Of a DNA stretch of 64,000 bases, positions 33,173 to 44,302 are shown piece by piece (the stretch's first letter is position 1; every line of letters starts with the position of its first letter). A program made the translations under genes and the position numbers. Below the pieces are notes generated by a model. The model searched no databases, was not told the origin of the DNA, and saw only the letters and a program-made list of their open reading frames with translations. This DNA is from Stereocaulon alpinum (taxonomy: Eukaryota; Ascomycota; Lecanoromycetes; Lecanorales; Stereocaulaceae), in NCBI GenBank assembly GCA_018257865.1, contig JAEUBA010000003.1, positions 868,001 through 932,000 on the forward strand, written 5' to 3'.

Positions 33173-35599
33173 ATGGCTCCTAAAGAACACCTTGACTTGC
33201 CAGATGACATCTCCCAAATGGACCTTGTCTCTTGGACTTTTGCAAACCTCGATAACAAGGACTACGACCCAGAGAAGAAGATCTACGTCAACCCCGAGGA
33301 CCCATCCCTATCCATCTCCGCGTCTGAAGCTCGAATCACGGTCAGGAAACTAATCGCCGGCTTTAAAGCCGTGGGACTACAATCTGGAGACTGTGTCTGC
33401 GTGCATGCCTTTAACAATGTAAGGACTACAAGCGCCCCATTACTTGTCTCTTTGTCTGCTGCCCGGACAATTGGACTTGAGCTTGCAGAGCAAGATCGTG
33501 CTGGGCTGACATTCTTAGATAATGTACTCAATGCTATTTCTAAGCATTGTAGGGGCTGGAGGATGCTTCACAGGTTCAAATCCAGCATACACGACAAATG
33601 AGCTTAGCCACCATATCCAGAATACCAAGGCTCGATTCGTCATTACCGAATCCGAGTTCCTACCAACAGTAATAAACCTTGCAACTCAAGAATCTGGCGT
33701 GCATGCTTCGAACGTTTTCGTGCTGGACACTCCTAGTCAAGGAACCCTTCGCTGCAAGCCATTGCAAGATCTGCTGGTGCATGGAGAGGAGGACTGGGTG
33801 ACCTTCTCTCGCGAGGATGAAGCCAAAGATACAACAGCTGCATTACTTTCTACTAGTGGAACAACTGGACTACCGAAAGCAGCAATGATCTCTCATTACA
33901 GCTGTGTGGTCGCGAATACAATCTTGGCTGACTCGAAGCATAAGCCATACAATGTGAGCCGTGAACTCCACTTGAGCACTTGGTTTCGGTATTGCTAATC
34001 TCAACACTTTTCTAGGTCTCGAGACTGATCAGCCTGCCGGAGTTCCATGCATTTGCATTTCCTCTCGCGCACCTATCACCTCTTCGAGAAGGGATACCAA
34101 CCTACATCATGCGGCGCTTCGACATGAAGAAATACCTCCATTTCATTGAACAGTATCAGATCACTGAAACGCCCATGGTTCCTGCAATCATGACTGCAAT
34201 TCTCAAATTGCCACCACCGGAGCACGAAAAGCTCCAGTCGCTTCGCCTGGTCTTGAGCGCGGGCGCTCCGTTAGACCAGAGAACCCAAGACCAAATGTAC
34301 CGCCTTTTAGTTCCCTCGGCACGAGTGGTACAGGTATGGGGTATGACAGAGGCCGGATGGATAACCACATTTCTATGGCCTGAAAAGGACCATACCGGCA
34401 GTGTGGGTAGACTACTTCCCGGGGTGGAAGCAAAGTATGTATGACAAATACTGTGCGCGAGAATTACCAACTTACAAATCTTTAGGCTTGTTGGTGATGA
34501 CGGAAATACTGTCGCAAAAGACAACGAAAAAGCTGAGATAAGTATCCGGAGTCCGCTCGTCATGCAAGGTTATCTCGGCAACGACGAAGCGACGTACAAT
34601 GCCCTGGACGCTGACGGATGGCTGAAAACCGGAGACATTGGTTACCGAGAGCAAGGTAAATTTTACATTGTCGATCGGAAAAAGGTAATCCCAACCCGAA
34701 TGTGCGTCCGTGGCCTCTGTATCGCTGCTGAATGATCTATAAATAGGAAATGATCAAAGTCCGAGGCTGGCAGGTTTCACCCGCCGAACTGGAAGCAGTC
34801 TTGATGATCCACACTGAGGTTCTTGAAGCTGCTGTCATTGGCACCAGCAATCCTAATGCTAGTGGTGATACCGAAGTTCCCCGAGCTTACATTGTCAAAG
34901 TACCCGGCAGCGACCTTAGCGAGTCCAATGTCAAGACCCACATGGTCCAATATCTTGCCAAGTACAAGAATTTGGACGGCGGCATCGTCTTTATAGACCG
35001 GATACCAAGGACTTCGACAGGTAAAATTGATCGAAAATCTTTGAGAGAGCGCGCCAAACTAGAATCTAAAGACGCACACATCAAGACATTAGTTGTTACT
35101 GCCTTCTCCTCACTCCGAAGAGCCAGACATTCCAGCTACGATGAGTCTAAGACAGCCACGGCATCTATTTACGGAAGCGATGGCGCATTACCTGTCTCCC
35201 CAGTCACCACGACTTCGGATTACAGTGACCCAAGTGGTGAGAAACAGGAAGCAGCTAGGACACGCAAGTACTATCACTATGGTATGGAATACAACACTCC
35301 TAAGCAGAATCAAGCACTGATGTTCATTTTCTTTCAGCGAAGAAGTTGCGGCTCTTATGGAGGGCGCCAAGACCGGTATCACCGCTCACGTCGAGACAGA
35401 AGACGGGCTTTTGGACGCTGTGGGGCAAAGACTCGGAGATGACCAGATCGCCAGTGCGCGAATGAAGACATTTGCTCAAGTTCTTTTTCTTGCAATGAGA
35501 TCCGGTACGATCTCCGATTTAAGAATTGGGGATTCCATCCTATTGCAGTTGCTCTCATGCATTAATGCTTTCATGCTCTCACGCAGTAAACGCCTATAG
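33173..35599 (+). CDS. 4-coumarate:CoA-ligase-like AMP-binding enzyme with C-terminal extension
   Basis: ANL-superfamily acyl-/aryl-CoA ligase. Exons 33173-33418, 33519-33953, 34016-34434, 34486-34684, 34747-35267 and 35338-35599 encode 693 aa; introns are 100, 62, 51, 62 and 70 nt and all keep frame. The AMP-binding signature LLSTSGTTGLPKAAMISHY is present, as are GWLKTGDIGYREQGKFYIVD and RKKEMIKVRGWQVSPAELE. The catalytic lysine is Lys526 in STGKIDRKSLR. GIVGAGGCFTGSNPAYT resembles 4CL-like fungal ligases. After the core (about residue 540) comes a ~150 residue extension, Ser/Thr-rich then helical, ending SRSKRL, which is not a canonical peroxisomal PTS1. Adjacency to PAL suggests cinnamate or a derivative as substrate, but fatty or other aryl acids are possible. 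Confidence 0.88.
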
Positions 35600-35960
35600 T
35601 CTGGACTAGGATTGGCTTCTTTCGTGGGAGTTCAGAGGTTTCGCGGTTATCAAGCACATCACTGCATGGTGTTGGAGGCTATTACCATGTATTAACACAT
35701 CTCATGCTTATCATGCCTATCATGCTTACTGCAGATGTCATAACATCACCGGATACTAGCCATGCTATCAAATATATTGGAATGTCCAAACCCATTCTCC
35801 CACTCCCTGCTCCAAATCAGCAGACCGCATTCTGCAATTCTGATCTAACGTTGGAATCTTCACAGCCCTCATTAACGCCTCTGCTTGACTCTGAGTTGAC
35901 GAAGACACTTTATTTCACATTAACGCTACCCGAGTGAGCGAGCGCTATTGTACGTACCGT

Positions 35961-36075
35961 ACTCACTCCACTCCACTCTACTCCACTCTACTCCACTCTA
36001 CTCTACTCTACTCCACTCTACTCCACTCTACTCCACTCTACTCCACTCTACTCCACTCTACTCTACTCCACTCCA
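35961..36075. repeat. 10 bp minisatellite, CTCCACTCTA
   Basis: About 11 copies of CTCCACTCTA head to tail, with occasional CTCTACTCTA variants. A shorter TACTC run recurs at 36503-36523. Confidence 0.95.
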
Positions 36076-36590
36076 TACCGACTCGGTAACTAGGCTGAGC
36101 GTCATCGACATAAGCTCACCCTATAGTCAAAACTCAATACTTAATGATATGAATTCCAATTCCAAATTCATAATAATAGCGATGCTATGGACTCGCTATC
36201 TTATTTGATATTGTGCTCGTCTATGCTCAGTGATGGCGATGGCGGTGGTGGTGGTAGTGTCTCGGGTATGGAGTCGGAGTCTTAGAGTCTTGGAGTCTTA
36301 GAGTCTCTGATAGTTTATCTCATATACTCCTCCCCTCTTAAACTTCCCCCCGCTACTTACTTACTCTCCTCTTGATCTCCCCCTGTCTTCCCCTCTCTCT
36401 TGATCTCCCGTGCTTGTACTCACATACTTACTCCTCCCCTGGAATATACTGTCTTGATCTCGCTACTTCGCTAAAGTAATTCATGAAGCATAGATACTGA
36501 TGCCTTACTCTACTCTACTCTACTAGTTCGGAAAGTAGAGTACAGCGTGTACGGCGTGTACGGGGTGGGATTGGAGGAGATCTCGTATAC

Positions 36591-36673
36591 GATATGAGGT
36601 ATGAGATATGAGGTATGAGATATGAGGTATGAGATATGAGGTATGAGATATGAGATATGAGATATGAGATATA
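36591..36673. repeat. 7/14 bp repeat, ATGAGRT
   Basis: Four copies of a 14 bp unit (ATGAGGTATGAGAT) followed by simple ATGAGAT copies. Read on the minus strand it codes an artefactual SYLISH-type peptide. Confidence 0.95.
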
Positions 36674-36780
36674 ACGAGACGGGAGGGGGAGAGACGGGGA
36701 GGGAGGGAGGAGAGATGGGAAGGGAGGGGGAGGGGCAGGGGAGGGATAGGGGAGGGATAGGGGAGGGAGGGGGAGGTGGA
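36674..36780. repeat. Purine-rich (G/A) tract
   Basis: Almost uninterrupted G and A on the plus strand, with many GGGAGGG units. Such tracts can form triplex or quadruplex DNA; no function is shown. Confidence 0.85.
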
Positions 36781-37334
36781 CGGTAAGGGTGGAGAGTAGA
36801 TGTGGAATAACATGGATGCGGTTGATGGAAGGTAAGATGGCGATGGCAAGGGGTTTTGCGGTAGCGATATTTATAGAGATTGTCGGTTGTACAGTTGGTG
36901 GATTTTTTTTCTTGGGTATGAAAGGGGGGAAAAAAAGGAGGGAGAAGGGTGGTTTGTTGGATAGAGATAGGGGAGGAGGGAGATGGGGGATGGAGGTTTC
37001 CAAGGTCTGGGTTCCTACATATTTACTTCTTCAGCGTTGGCGTCAACGCGTGAGGTATTGTATAGAATTGCCGGTGATGAAGCTGGCGATTAGTGAGGAG
37101 GGAGGAGAAGTATGCAGCTCACTTGCAGCGCGAAAGATACACTTGCTAACCGAGGACAAGCAAGGATCTCGCATGGGCCGCTCGGCCGAGGTTGTGTTTC
37201 GAATGTGATGATGGTGTATGAGTCGATGGGAGCGTGCAGGATTGAGGCCTCATAGGTAAGGCAACTAGAAGGAAAGGCATCAGACTATGGAGTCGGTTCT
37301 TTGAAATCCCGTCTTAATGTTTGAACTGTGTCTA

Positions 37335-39144
37335 TCATTCTCGTAGGAACATCTTATATGTCGGCGAATCCGTACATTCGATGAATGGATACCCAAGCTT
37401 TGCCAAAAATCCTTCCAATTCTGGCTTCTGACCTTCAGGACATTGTATGCCGGCGAGAACTTTTCCAATATCGCCTCCGTGATTCCTGTAGTGAAATAAT
37501 GAAATGTTTTGGCCTGGCTGTAGCGTGGTCAGGAACTTGACCAGAGCTCCCGGCCGTTCTGGGAATTCAAACATGTAGAGTTTCTCGTCCGAGACTGAGC
37601 TGCGACCACCAACAAGATATCGGATGTGTGATTTTGCTAGTTCATCGCCGCTGAGGTCTACAGCTTCCATACCATTCTTGCCCAAACGTGTTATCAAGTT
37701 CGGAAGCTGCATCGTCCGCGTGTCGATAGATATACCAATGAGTATATTCGCAGATTCCTCTTTAGCATATCGGTAGTTGAATTCGGTGACTGCATGTGGA
37801 ATGACAGCTTTGACAAGTTCAGCAAACGCGCCAGGCCGCTCCGGTATATTGACACTGAGTAATGCTTCTTTTTGCTCGCCAAGCGCGGCTCGCTCTGCGA
37901 CGAATCGTAGCCGGTCGAAATTCATGTTCGCGCCGGAAGCGATTGCAACGAATTGTCGTTTGGGATTAGGTGAAGGGTTCTCAGCCACGTATTTCTTCAG
38001 TCCGGCTAAAGCGAGAGCGCCGGCAGGCTCGACAATGGACCGTGTATCCTCGAAGACGTCTTTGATGGCTGCACAGGTCTCATCTGTTGTTACTTCAATG
38101 ATCTCATCAACGACCTCCAAACATAGACGGAATGTCTCCTCGCCAACATTCTTGACCGCTGCGCCGTCTGCAAAGAGGCCAACCTCCTTAAGGACGACTC
38201 GTTCGCGCTTCTTGAGCGATTGCACCATGGCGTTGGCGTCGTACGTTTCTACGCCAATAATCTTAACTAGAGGGGCAAGACGTTTTATGTAGACTCCTAG
38301 GCCGGCAATCAGGCCACCGCCGCCAACGCAGCAGAAGACTGCTTTTAACTCTTGCAGGTCTGTCTGTTTCAACAACTCCATTCCAATGGTCCCTTGACCG
38401 GCTATAACATATGGATCATCAAAGGGAGGGATATCCGTGAGGCCATGAAGCTTTCCCAGCCGGTGTGCTTCTGCTTTCGCAGAGTCAAAGTCTTCTCCAT
38501 GTAGTACGACGGATCCTCCGAGCCTTGAGACATTCCTATGTTTTATGGACGGGGTTCCTGCGGGCATGACAATAGTCGCAGGTATCTTCAGATGGCGTGC
38601 GGAGTATGCAACGCCTTGAGCGTGGTTCCCTTCCTTCCATCAGCGTGTGGCTGAAGTTGGTTGTACAGCCTTTATTCACCGGCTGAGCATGCAACAACTC
38701 CCTTCCATCGCTGTTCGTCGTTCAGATGTGCCATCTTGTTGTATGCCCCTCGTAGCTTGAAGCTGAAGACTGGCTGGAGATCTTCTCGTTTTAGAAGGAC
38801 TTTGCATTCGAGCCGGTTGCTGAGGTTTACGGCGTGCGTGAGGGGAGTTTCTTTGACCACATCGGGGACGCGGGACGTGAGGATTAGGCGGAGATACTGG
38901 TACTGTTAGCAGTCAATTGAGATAGAGAGGAGCATGTACGTACATCTGGGTGGCCATCGGGAGTTAGAAAGGACTCTGGCAGTAAAGCTGAGGCCGGTGT
39001 TTTCTCTGATGGGTTCTTGTCTGGATTGGCGGTGTACTCTGTTAGAGGCATGCCATTACTGACACCATTGGCCATGGGAACTGGAGCCATGACCTGTGGT
39101 GCTTGTTTGAGCTTCAGAAGCTCGGCAACCGAGTCCGCTGACAT
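37335..39144 (-). CDS. ilv1: Threonine dehydratase (threonine deaminase), biosynthetic
   Basis: First step of isoleucine synthesis: threonine to 2-oxobutanoate, PLP-dependent, mitochondrial in fungi. Exons 39144-38944, 38896-38680 and 38629-37335 give 570 aa; introns are 47 and 50 nt. The first acceptor could also be six bases upstream (adding Tyr-Gln), but the 47 nt choice restores the family pattern HPD-YLRLILTSRV. PLP binds Lys114 in VFSFKLRGAYNKM, and the phosphate-binding glycine loop is FCCVGGGGLIAGLG. Two C-terminal ACT-like regulatory modules follow (SVNIPERPGAFAELVKAVIP and FEFPERPGALVKFLTT), which in this family give isoleucine feedback inhibition. The N-terminal ~60 residues are low in complexity and only a weak presequence. 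Head to head with RCF1. Confidence 0.96.
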
Positions 39145-39474
39145 GTTGTATCCAGAACCGTAGAATATCTTAGCGAAGAAGAGAGTGATCGCGCTAGTAG
39201 TGGGAGCTCCAGATGACGCTAGCGAACCGAGAGCGCCGTTGTCGATCCGACACAGATGTCTCGAAAACGTCTACGATGCTTCCACTATCGTCGTCCAACT
39301 GACTTACATTCAACAATTTGCAGTGCCCAAGACTGCACAGCTGCTCGAACAACTTCCGCTTCTAAGTCTACAGTACCGTTGAAGAGCCGCGGACGCCTCA
39401 CGCAGCTGCTCGCATGACCTCATGACTTGAGCCTCTTGATACTCACTCTCTTCATTCCTTGACATAGATCCAAG
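39145..39474. promoter_or_regulatory. Divergent promoter region, ILV1 / RCF1
   Basis: 330 bp between opposed start codons of two nuclear genes for mitochondrial proteins. No Gcn4/CpcA-type TGACTC was clearly identified next to ILV1. Shared regulation is untested inference. Confidence 0.35.
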
Positions 39475-40329
39475 ATGTCCGACCTACCCAAGCTTTCAGA
39501 TGCGCCTTTGCCCTCCTCTTTTGACGGTGATTCGTGAGCAAAGCCTACCAGATTCAGATACTAGCCAGTTGACGCGCTAAATTCCAGGGACTTCTACGAA
39601 GAGAATCGATGGCAGAAATTCACCCGTCGGCTCAGAGAAGAGCCTCTTATCCCCTTCGGCGTCGCCATAACTTGCTGGGCCTTCTTCGGCGCCGCCCGCT
39701 CCATTCGAAAAGGTGCCAGCTCCAAAGCAAATCAGTTCTTCCGTTACCGTCTCTACGCCCAATCGTTCACGCTTGTTGCCATGCTTGGCGGCTCGTGGTA
39801 CTATAATGCTGATCGGCTGAAGAGAAAAGAGTTCACGGATCTCATTGCGAAGAGGAAGGCGCAAGAGAAGCGGGAGGCGTGGATAAGAGAGTTGGAGGCT
39901 AGGGATCTGGAGGACAAGGAGTGGAGGGCGAAGTTGGGGAAGGTTAGAGATGCGAAGAGGGAGGAGGCGGAGAGGGATGCCCTTGAGGAGAAGCAGAGAA
40001 GAGACGCGAAGAGTGATGACGGGAAGGGCATTATTGAGACTGTCAAGGGAAAGTTGAAGGATGCAAAAGAGATGGAAGTTGCACGGCAGACTGCGGAGCA
40101 AGAACATGATCTAGCTACAATGGCGAGGAAGAGGAGACAAGAAATGGAGAAAAAGCAAGAGGTGGAGAGGAGGAAGCAACACATGGCGGCAGAGGAGGCT
40201 GGTTACGGTAAGCCTAGACAGATATGGGGTGAAGGCGGAGGGGGCCTTTTTGGGTGGAAGCGTATCAAGAAGTTGTTTGATGCGCCGGAGGTCGAGCCCA
40301 CGAAGAGCGATAAGACAGAAAGGAAGTAA
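39475..40329 (+). CDS. rcf1: Respiratory supercomplex factor 1 (HIG1 domain)
   Basis: Inner-membrane protein that helps assemble or stabilise complex III-IV supercomplexes and cytochrome oxidase. Exons 39475-39533 and 39588-40329 give 266 aa; the 54 nt intron has donor GTGAGC and acceptor CCAG. The HIG1 domain spans about residues 38-95, with two membrane helices (IPFGVAITCWAFFGAARSI and LVAMLGGSWYY) and the conserved RYRLYAQ motif between them. The rest, about 100-230, is a highly charged Lys/Glu/Arg helix typical of filamentous-fungal RCF1 and absent from the shorter yeast protein. The tail after GYGKPRQIWG is Gly/Lys-rich. Confidence 0.93.
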
Positions 40330-40556
40330 CGAGGCTTCTTTGTGTATAATTGATGAGCATCATATGGGAAGTATCGGGCTGGTGTACGGGATCAATGCCG
40401 ATTAGATACCAAAGGTACAAATACCACTGAATGCCATGCTGTGCCATGTATTCTGTACATTGATTCTTGGTTTGTTGACAGGCTAGAATATGCCCCAGCT
40501 GCCTTGGTCCTTCATGATCGCCTGTGTTCACCATCCAGCTTCTGTGCCTTATCCAA

Positions 40557-41032
40557 TCACGCTTGCCGCTGCTTGTGCTTCGCATTCTTCGAACATATGA
40601 TGTAGACGTAGCCTTTCCTCCTAACGCTCTGTGAGAAAATCGTAGTCAGCTTTTTGCGACCCCAAAGCTGAAGCTGCAAAAAAATTCGATACGCACCTTG
40701 CATCCATCGCACAGCTTCTTCACACTACTTCTGACCTTCATACCTCTTGTAAACTCTGGTGTCACTCTTCTAGCTAGTTCAAGGCGAGGTCTAGCACTGA
40801 GTTTCCAAAGTAATCTTGTTGACCGTGTCCACAATGTTCGCAATGAGCGTGTGGGGAAATCCGTTCTAGATGCCCTCCAAGCTTTTGTTCCAAGTCCTCG
40901 GACCGCACACACTCCGCATATTGGAAGACTAGTCCGTAGTGGGCTTGATAGAGGGAGGTGTCGTAGGTGTGAAAGGGTGGTGAAGCTTCGGAGGGGAGCC
41001 ATTGCTGCATTTGCTCGCCGCAGTTGAAACAT
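40557..41032 (-). CDS. rtc6: Mitochondrial large-subunit ribosomal protein bL36m
   Basis: Exons 41032-40697 and 40628-40557 encode 135 aa; the 68 nt intron has donor GTGCGT and acceptor CACAG. The last ~38 residues are bacterial-type L36: MKVRSSVKKLCDGCK joined to SVRRKGYVYIICSKNAKHK, with the Cys/His zinc-site pattern (C-x2-C...C...H). The intron falls inside this domain, so the second exon of only 24 codons is easily missed. The first ~97 residues are Arg/Ser/Leu-rich with almost no acid, fitting a mitochondrial presequence. The ATG opening MFQLRRANAAMAPLRS was chosen; an in-frame extension upstream is not presequence-like. Yeast Rtc6 is the counterpart. Tail to tail with RCF1, 227 bp apart. 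Confidence 0.92.
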
Positions 41033-42350
41033 TACGGAGGCAGAGATTGTAGACCTGCAGGAGTGGCAGCAGTATTCGCGTGTTTGCTGAACGGTTTTCC
41101 CAATGCCTATGTGCTCGTTATGTGGAAGGCGACTTCCTAATGAATGATGATGGTTCAATTGGGTGAAACGAGCGCGAGATCTTGCCAAGACATCTAGAAG
41201 GGTTCATTCATAGGGCTGAAGTCCGTCCATACCCTTGAGAGCGCCCTAAGCCGGCGGTTTAGGCTCTAAAATAGGGCCCCTACACCTTGTGGGCTTCGCG
41301 CTTGAAGGGCGAACTCTAGGGCCTTCTCCAAGGGTCTGCGGATTACAGCTCTTTGAGTAGCCGGCGAGGGACTTTGGACCGTTGGGCAATTCCTTTCTCT
41401 TTACGATTGCCTTGCATCTCAGCGAACCGTATGGATCCGATTCGCCCATACAAATTGCATCTTCTACCGTGTTCAGGCCTGAAGTAAGATATGATGACAA
41501 CTTCAGTAGTGAGGAACGTAGTCCCAGACGTCCGATAGTTTCGAACGATTGTAGATACGGAATGTTTCTTGATTAAGTTGAAATTAAACAGCGGCCTCAT
41601 AGGCAAATGCTTGCCTTTGGCAAGAGATTACAACACACAGGAATCGACTATTACATGCGCTTAAGCATTTTGTCATAGTCGACTGTTCAGAGGTCCGAAA
41701 ACCAATCCATGTCTCCACTCACAGGAAGGTAGGTCTTCGAGGGTTTCATCCGACTTTGCAGATGCAACAACACATCGCGCCATAATGGAGCTCACTTCTA
41801 TTCTGGGTCCGTCTTCCGGAGAGATGGTTCAGATGCGTCCTGTGCCAGTCATGTTTTGGACGGTTGTGCACATGGGCAAGCAATATCTGATCGACATACC
41901 GCTGTCGTGAAAGCATTCCTCTTCCGCTCTTCCGCCGGAGCAAGGTAAGATGTCTTGCCAGAATCGAAGAGGTTATCTCGCTCTAGGAACGCGTACCTCA
42001 GCCCTGCCTGCTTCAACCCTCATACCAAACCTTCCTTGCCACGTTTCGCAGACAGTCATACTCCAGGCTTAGTCAACAGCACAAAGAGATGAAAACAACG
42101 AAGGATTCGCTATACATCCCCCTTTCCTCTTCTCGACAGTCACCAACAGTGCTTACCGATGTATTCGCAGGGCTGAACATAACCATGGCGAGATCGAGCC
42201 TGGATTGATACCTATCCTTTTTGCGCCTTCCAAGGCCCATCTCTGATCCCTTATCAAGATATCTTTTGCAAAGCGATTGACGAGCGGCGAATGGCTAGGT
42301 TTTCGTAGCATTTTATACAATCGTCTGAATGCTATAAAAAGCAAACCCGC
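41033..42350. other. Intergenic, 1.3 kb
   Basis: No supported gene. A GC-rich patch at about 41230-41340 (AAGCCGGCGGTTTAGGC) differs from its surroundings; its origin is unknown. Confidence 0.4.
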
Positions 42351-43554
42351 TCACCCTTCGCTACCGGAACGAACAGGCGTAGCCGCGCCCAACTCAGTAC
42401 GACTCCTCAACATCTCTCCATATAGCTCAATCGCATCGAGGCCTCCTGCTAGTTCGTAAAGTTGTCGCTCTCCTGGCAACTCCTGCAACAGCATCTCCGG
42501 CAGTTCGTGCCTCATATGATCATTGCTTAGCTCAGCCTTCTGATAAGCTCTGTGCCTACTTGCCCCCTCTTCACGACGCTCGGTTTTATTGTGGGTGTTC
42601 TGTTCCCGACGCTTCGACCGCAAAACCAAGAATATGATTCCAACGAACAGGGATAACCCGGTGATGGTGCTGCCAACTGTAATACCAACTTTAGCTCCGG
42701 AACTCAGCTCGCCATGTTTTGACGTATCTGTTGCCGTGGTACTGCTCGTGGGTAGTGTTTTTATAGTGCTCGTAACGAGGCTAATCTCCACGCCAGCTGT
42801 TGGATTTGAAGCTGGGGTAATTACCCCCCCAATCGCCGTGGTACTGCTCGTGGGTAGTGTTATAAAATTGTTCGAAACGAGGCTGCTTTCCACGCTAGAG
42901 GTTGGATCTGAAATTGGACTAGGTGGCCTCCTAACTGCGGTGAAGTGTGTTTCCACAAGAGTGTCGAAAGGCACAGGTGTTGTGACAATTACTAGAGGCA
43001 TTGTCCAATGTGAAAATGGCGCTGTTATTATTCGTACTATTGTAACCTAGACGGAAGTAATATTGGTCTGGAAGTGTTCCACCCGGAAAATCGAGATCGG
43101 GTAAAGAGACAGTTTGGGTACCGTTAGGTGGCACAAGAATGTTCCATGCTAGGGGAGAGTCATAGGTTAGTCTCCCAGTCTCGCATTGACAGCATTGACG
43201 GAGACTCAACTTTAATATGCACGATTGATCTTGTCCTGACTGCATACACATCAGATTCGGATGTGCCTTCAGATAAGGGTCGCGTGTGGTTGTAGGCGAA
43301 AGGTTAGCTGTACGCTGAACACTGACTTGGTCGCCAACACTAAAGGTCAAATTAGAGTTGTTCGGATGGCAAGTCCATTGTGTACAGTTCTCTGCAGATA
43401 TGGCAGCGCCGAGGGAGACAATGAGAACAAGCAGGCAGTCCCTATGATAGGGATAGTGTGGAGTTGAGGTCGCGGATGTAACAACACATGGACATCCCTG
43501 GGGTGTCAGACAAATGTGATGCGCTTTCAGTCTTGGATTTTGGGTAGAAGACAA
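42351..43554 (-). CDS. Single-pass membrane protein with Cys-rich ectodomain and Ser/Thr-rich stalk
   Basis: Family not named. Exons 43554-42993 and 42934-42351 give 381 aa; the 58 nt intron (GTAATT...CCGCAG) is needed to join two overlapping frames. A hydrophobic segment CLLVLIVSLGAAISA acts as signal sequence, though 40 residues precede it, so the real start or a first exon may differ. The ectodomain is Cys-rich with several N-x-S/T sites (NNSNLTF, NSTNNNSAIF). A Ser/Thr-rich stalk holds two copies of a 34-residue repeat (from 197 and 231, sharing LPTSSTTA). The transmembrane helix is at about 270-292 (VGITVGSTITGLSLFVGIIF), followed by the basic stop RSKRR and a ~85 residue cytoplasmic tail. 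This layout is common among fungal wall-sensor-like proteins; sensing is inference. Confidence 0.7.
42705..42908 (-). repeat. Two 102 bp in-frame tandem units
   Basis: Units at about 42908-42807 and 42806-42705 encode the duplicated stalk of the membrane protein. The shared LPTSSTTA core is nearly identical at DNA level (GTGGTACTGCTCGTGGGTAG on the plus strand in both). Confidence 0.8.
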
Positions 43555-44302
43555 CTATGATAAATCAGGGTCTTTGAGGCTGTGAAAGCCGTTCAGAAAG
43601 CGAAGGCGGTAGCTGACGGGCTATGTGCAGCTCACGCTACATGCATACCCCTAAAATTCGCCAATGATCTGTACAATATGACGCTGGTACAGCTACAATC
43701 TCTTCTCAAACAACGGGATGTGGCACGCTAGCTCTATCTTCTTGAAACAGTCAGTCTCGCGGCGGCCTCAGATGCCACAGTAGATTGATGTCGACTCTGC
43801 CCTAGCTTTGCCTTTGCGAAACAGGAGGTCATGCATCCTCGTCGCAGGTGCAGTGGTAACGAATGAGATGCATCCTTCGACTTAGTAACTATCAGGCCTC
43901 TAGCTAGAGTGATAGGGAACCAAGGAGTGGTTGACGAGTATGTCGATAATCATCTTTATGAACATGCAATTGTCGTAACCGTATCCTCATCGTTCTATTG
44001 CAAGCCTTCCCTGGTACTTGTACGTAGGCGTAGCCCACTGGAGACGTTTTAATAGTTACAAAAGACTCCATCCCGTGATCGGCCAAAGTCGTAACAATGA
44101 TAGATGGTCTAGGAGATATGTACTGGTAGGATAAATCTTACAGTATGACAGCCTTAGTGGTGGTGGTCTAGGCGAGAGTTATAGGTCCGAGAGCCTCCCG
44201 TAGTCATGGGTTGAGCGGTCAGTAGTAAGCGGCTTCTTGGGGACAGATGATAGTTGTCCTAGCCGAGGCGCCCATGACGAGCCCCTTAAGCAAGCCCTTC
44301 AA
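43555..44302. other. Intergenic, 748 bp
   Basis: Upstream flank of the membrane-protein gene; nothing recognisable seen, though an extra first exon of that gene may lie at its left end. Confidence 0.35.

Larger units (their letters stand above)
35600..37334. other. Intergenic, simple-sequence-rich
   Basis: No gene supported. Carries three kinds of low-complexity DNA: a 10 bp minisatellite (35961-36075), a 7/14 bp repeat (36591-36673) and a purine-rich tract (36674-36780). Long ORFs crossing the repeats are repeat artefacts. Confidence 0.6.

Noticed and set aside
33560..33590. GTTCAAATCC resembling a tRNA B box
   Set aside because: Falls inside the CoA ligase coding sequence and no cloverleaf can be drawn around it.
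36515..37003. 162- and 108-codon minus-strand ORFs rich in SYLISH and Pro/Leu
   Set aside because: They are translations of the 7/14 bp repeat and purine tract; no start context, splice signals or domain.
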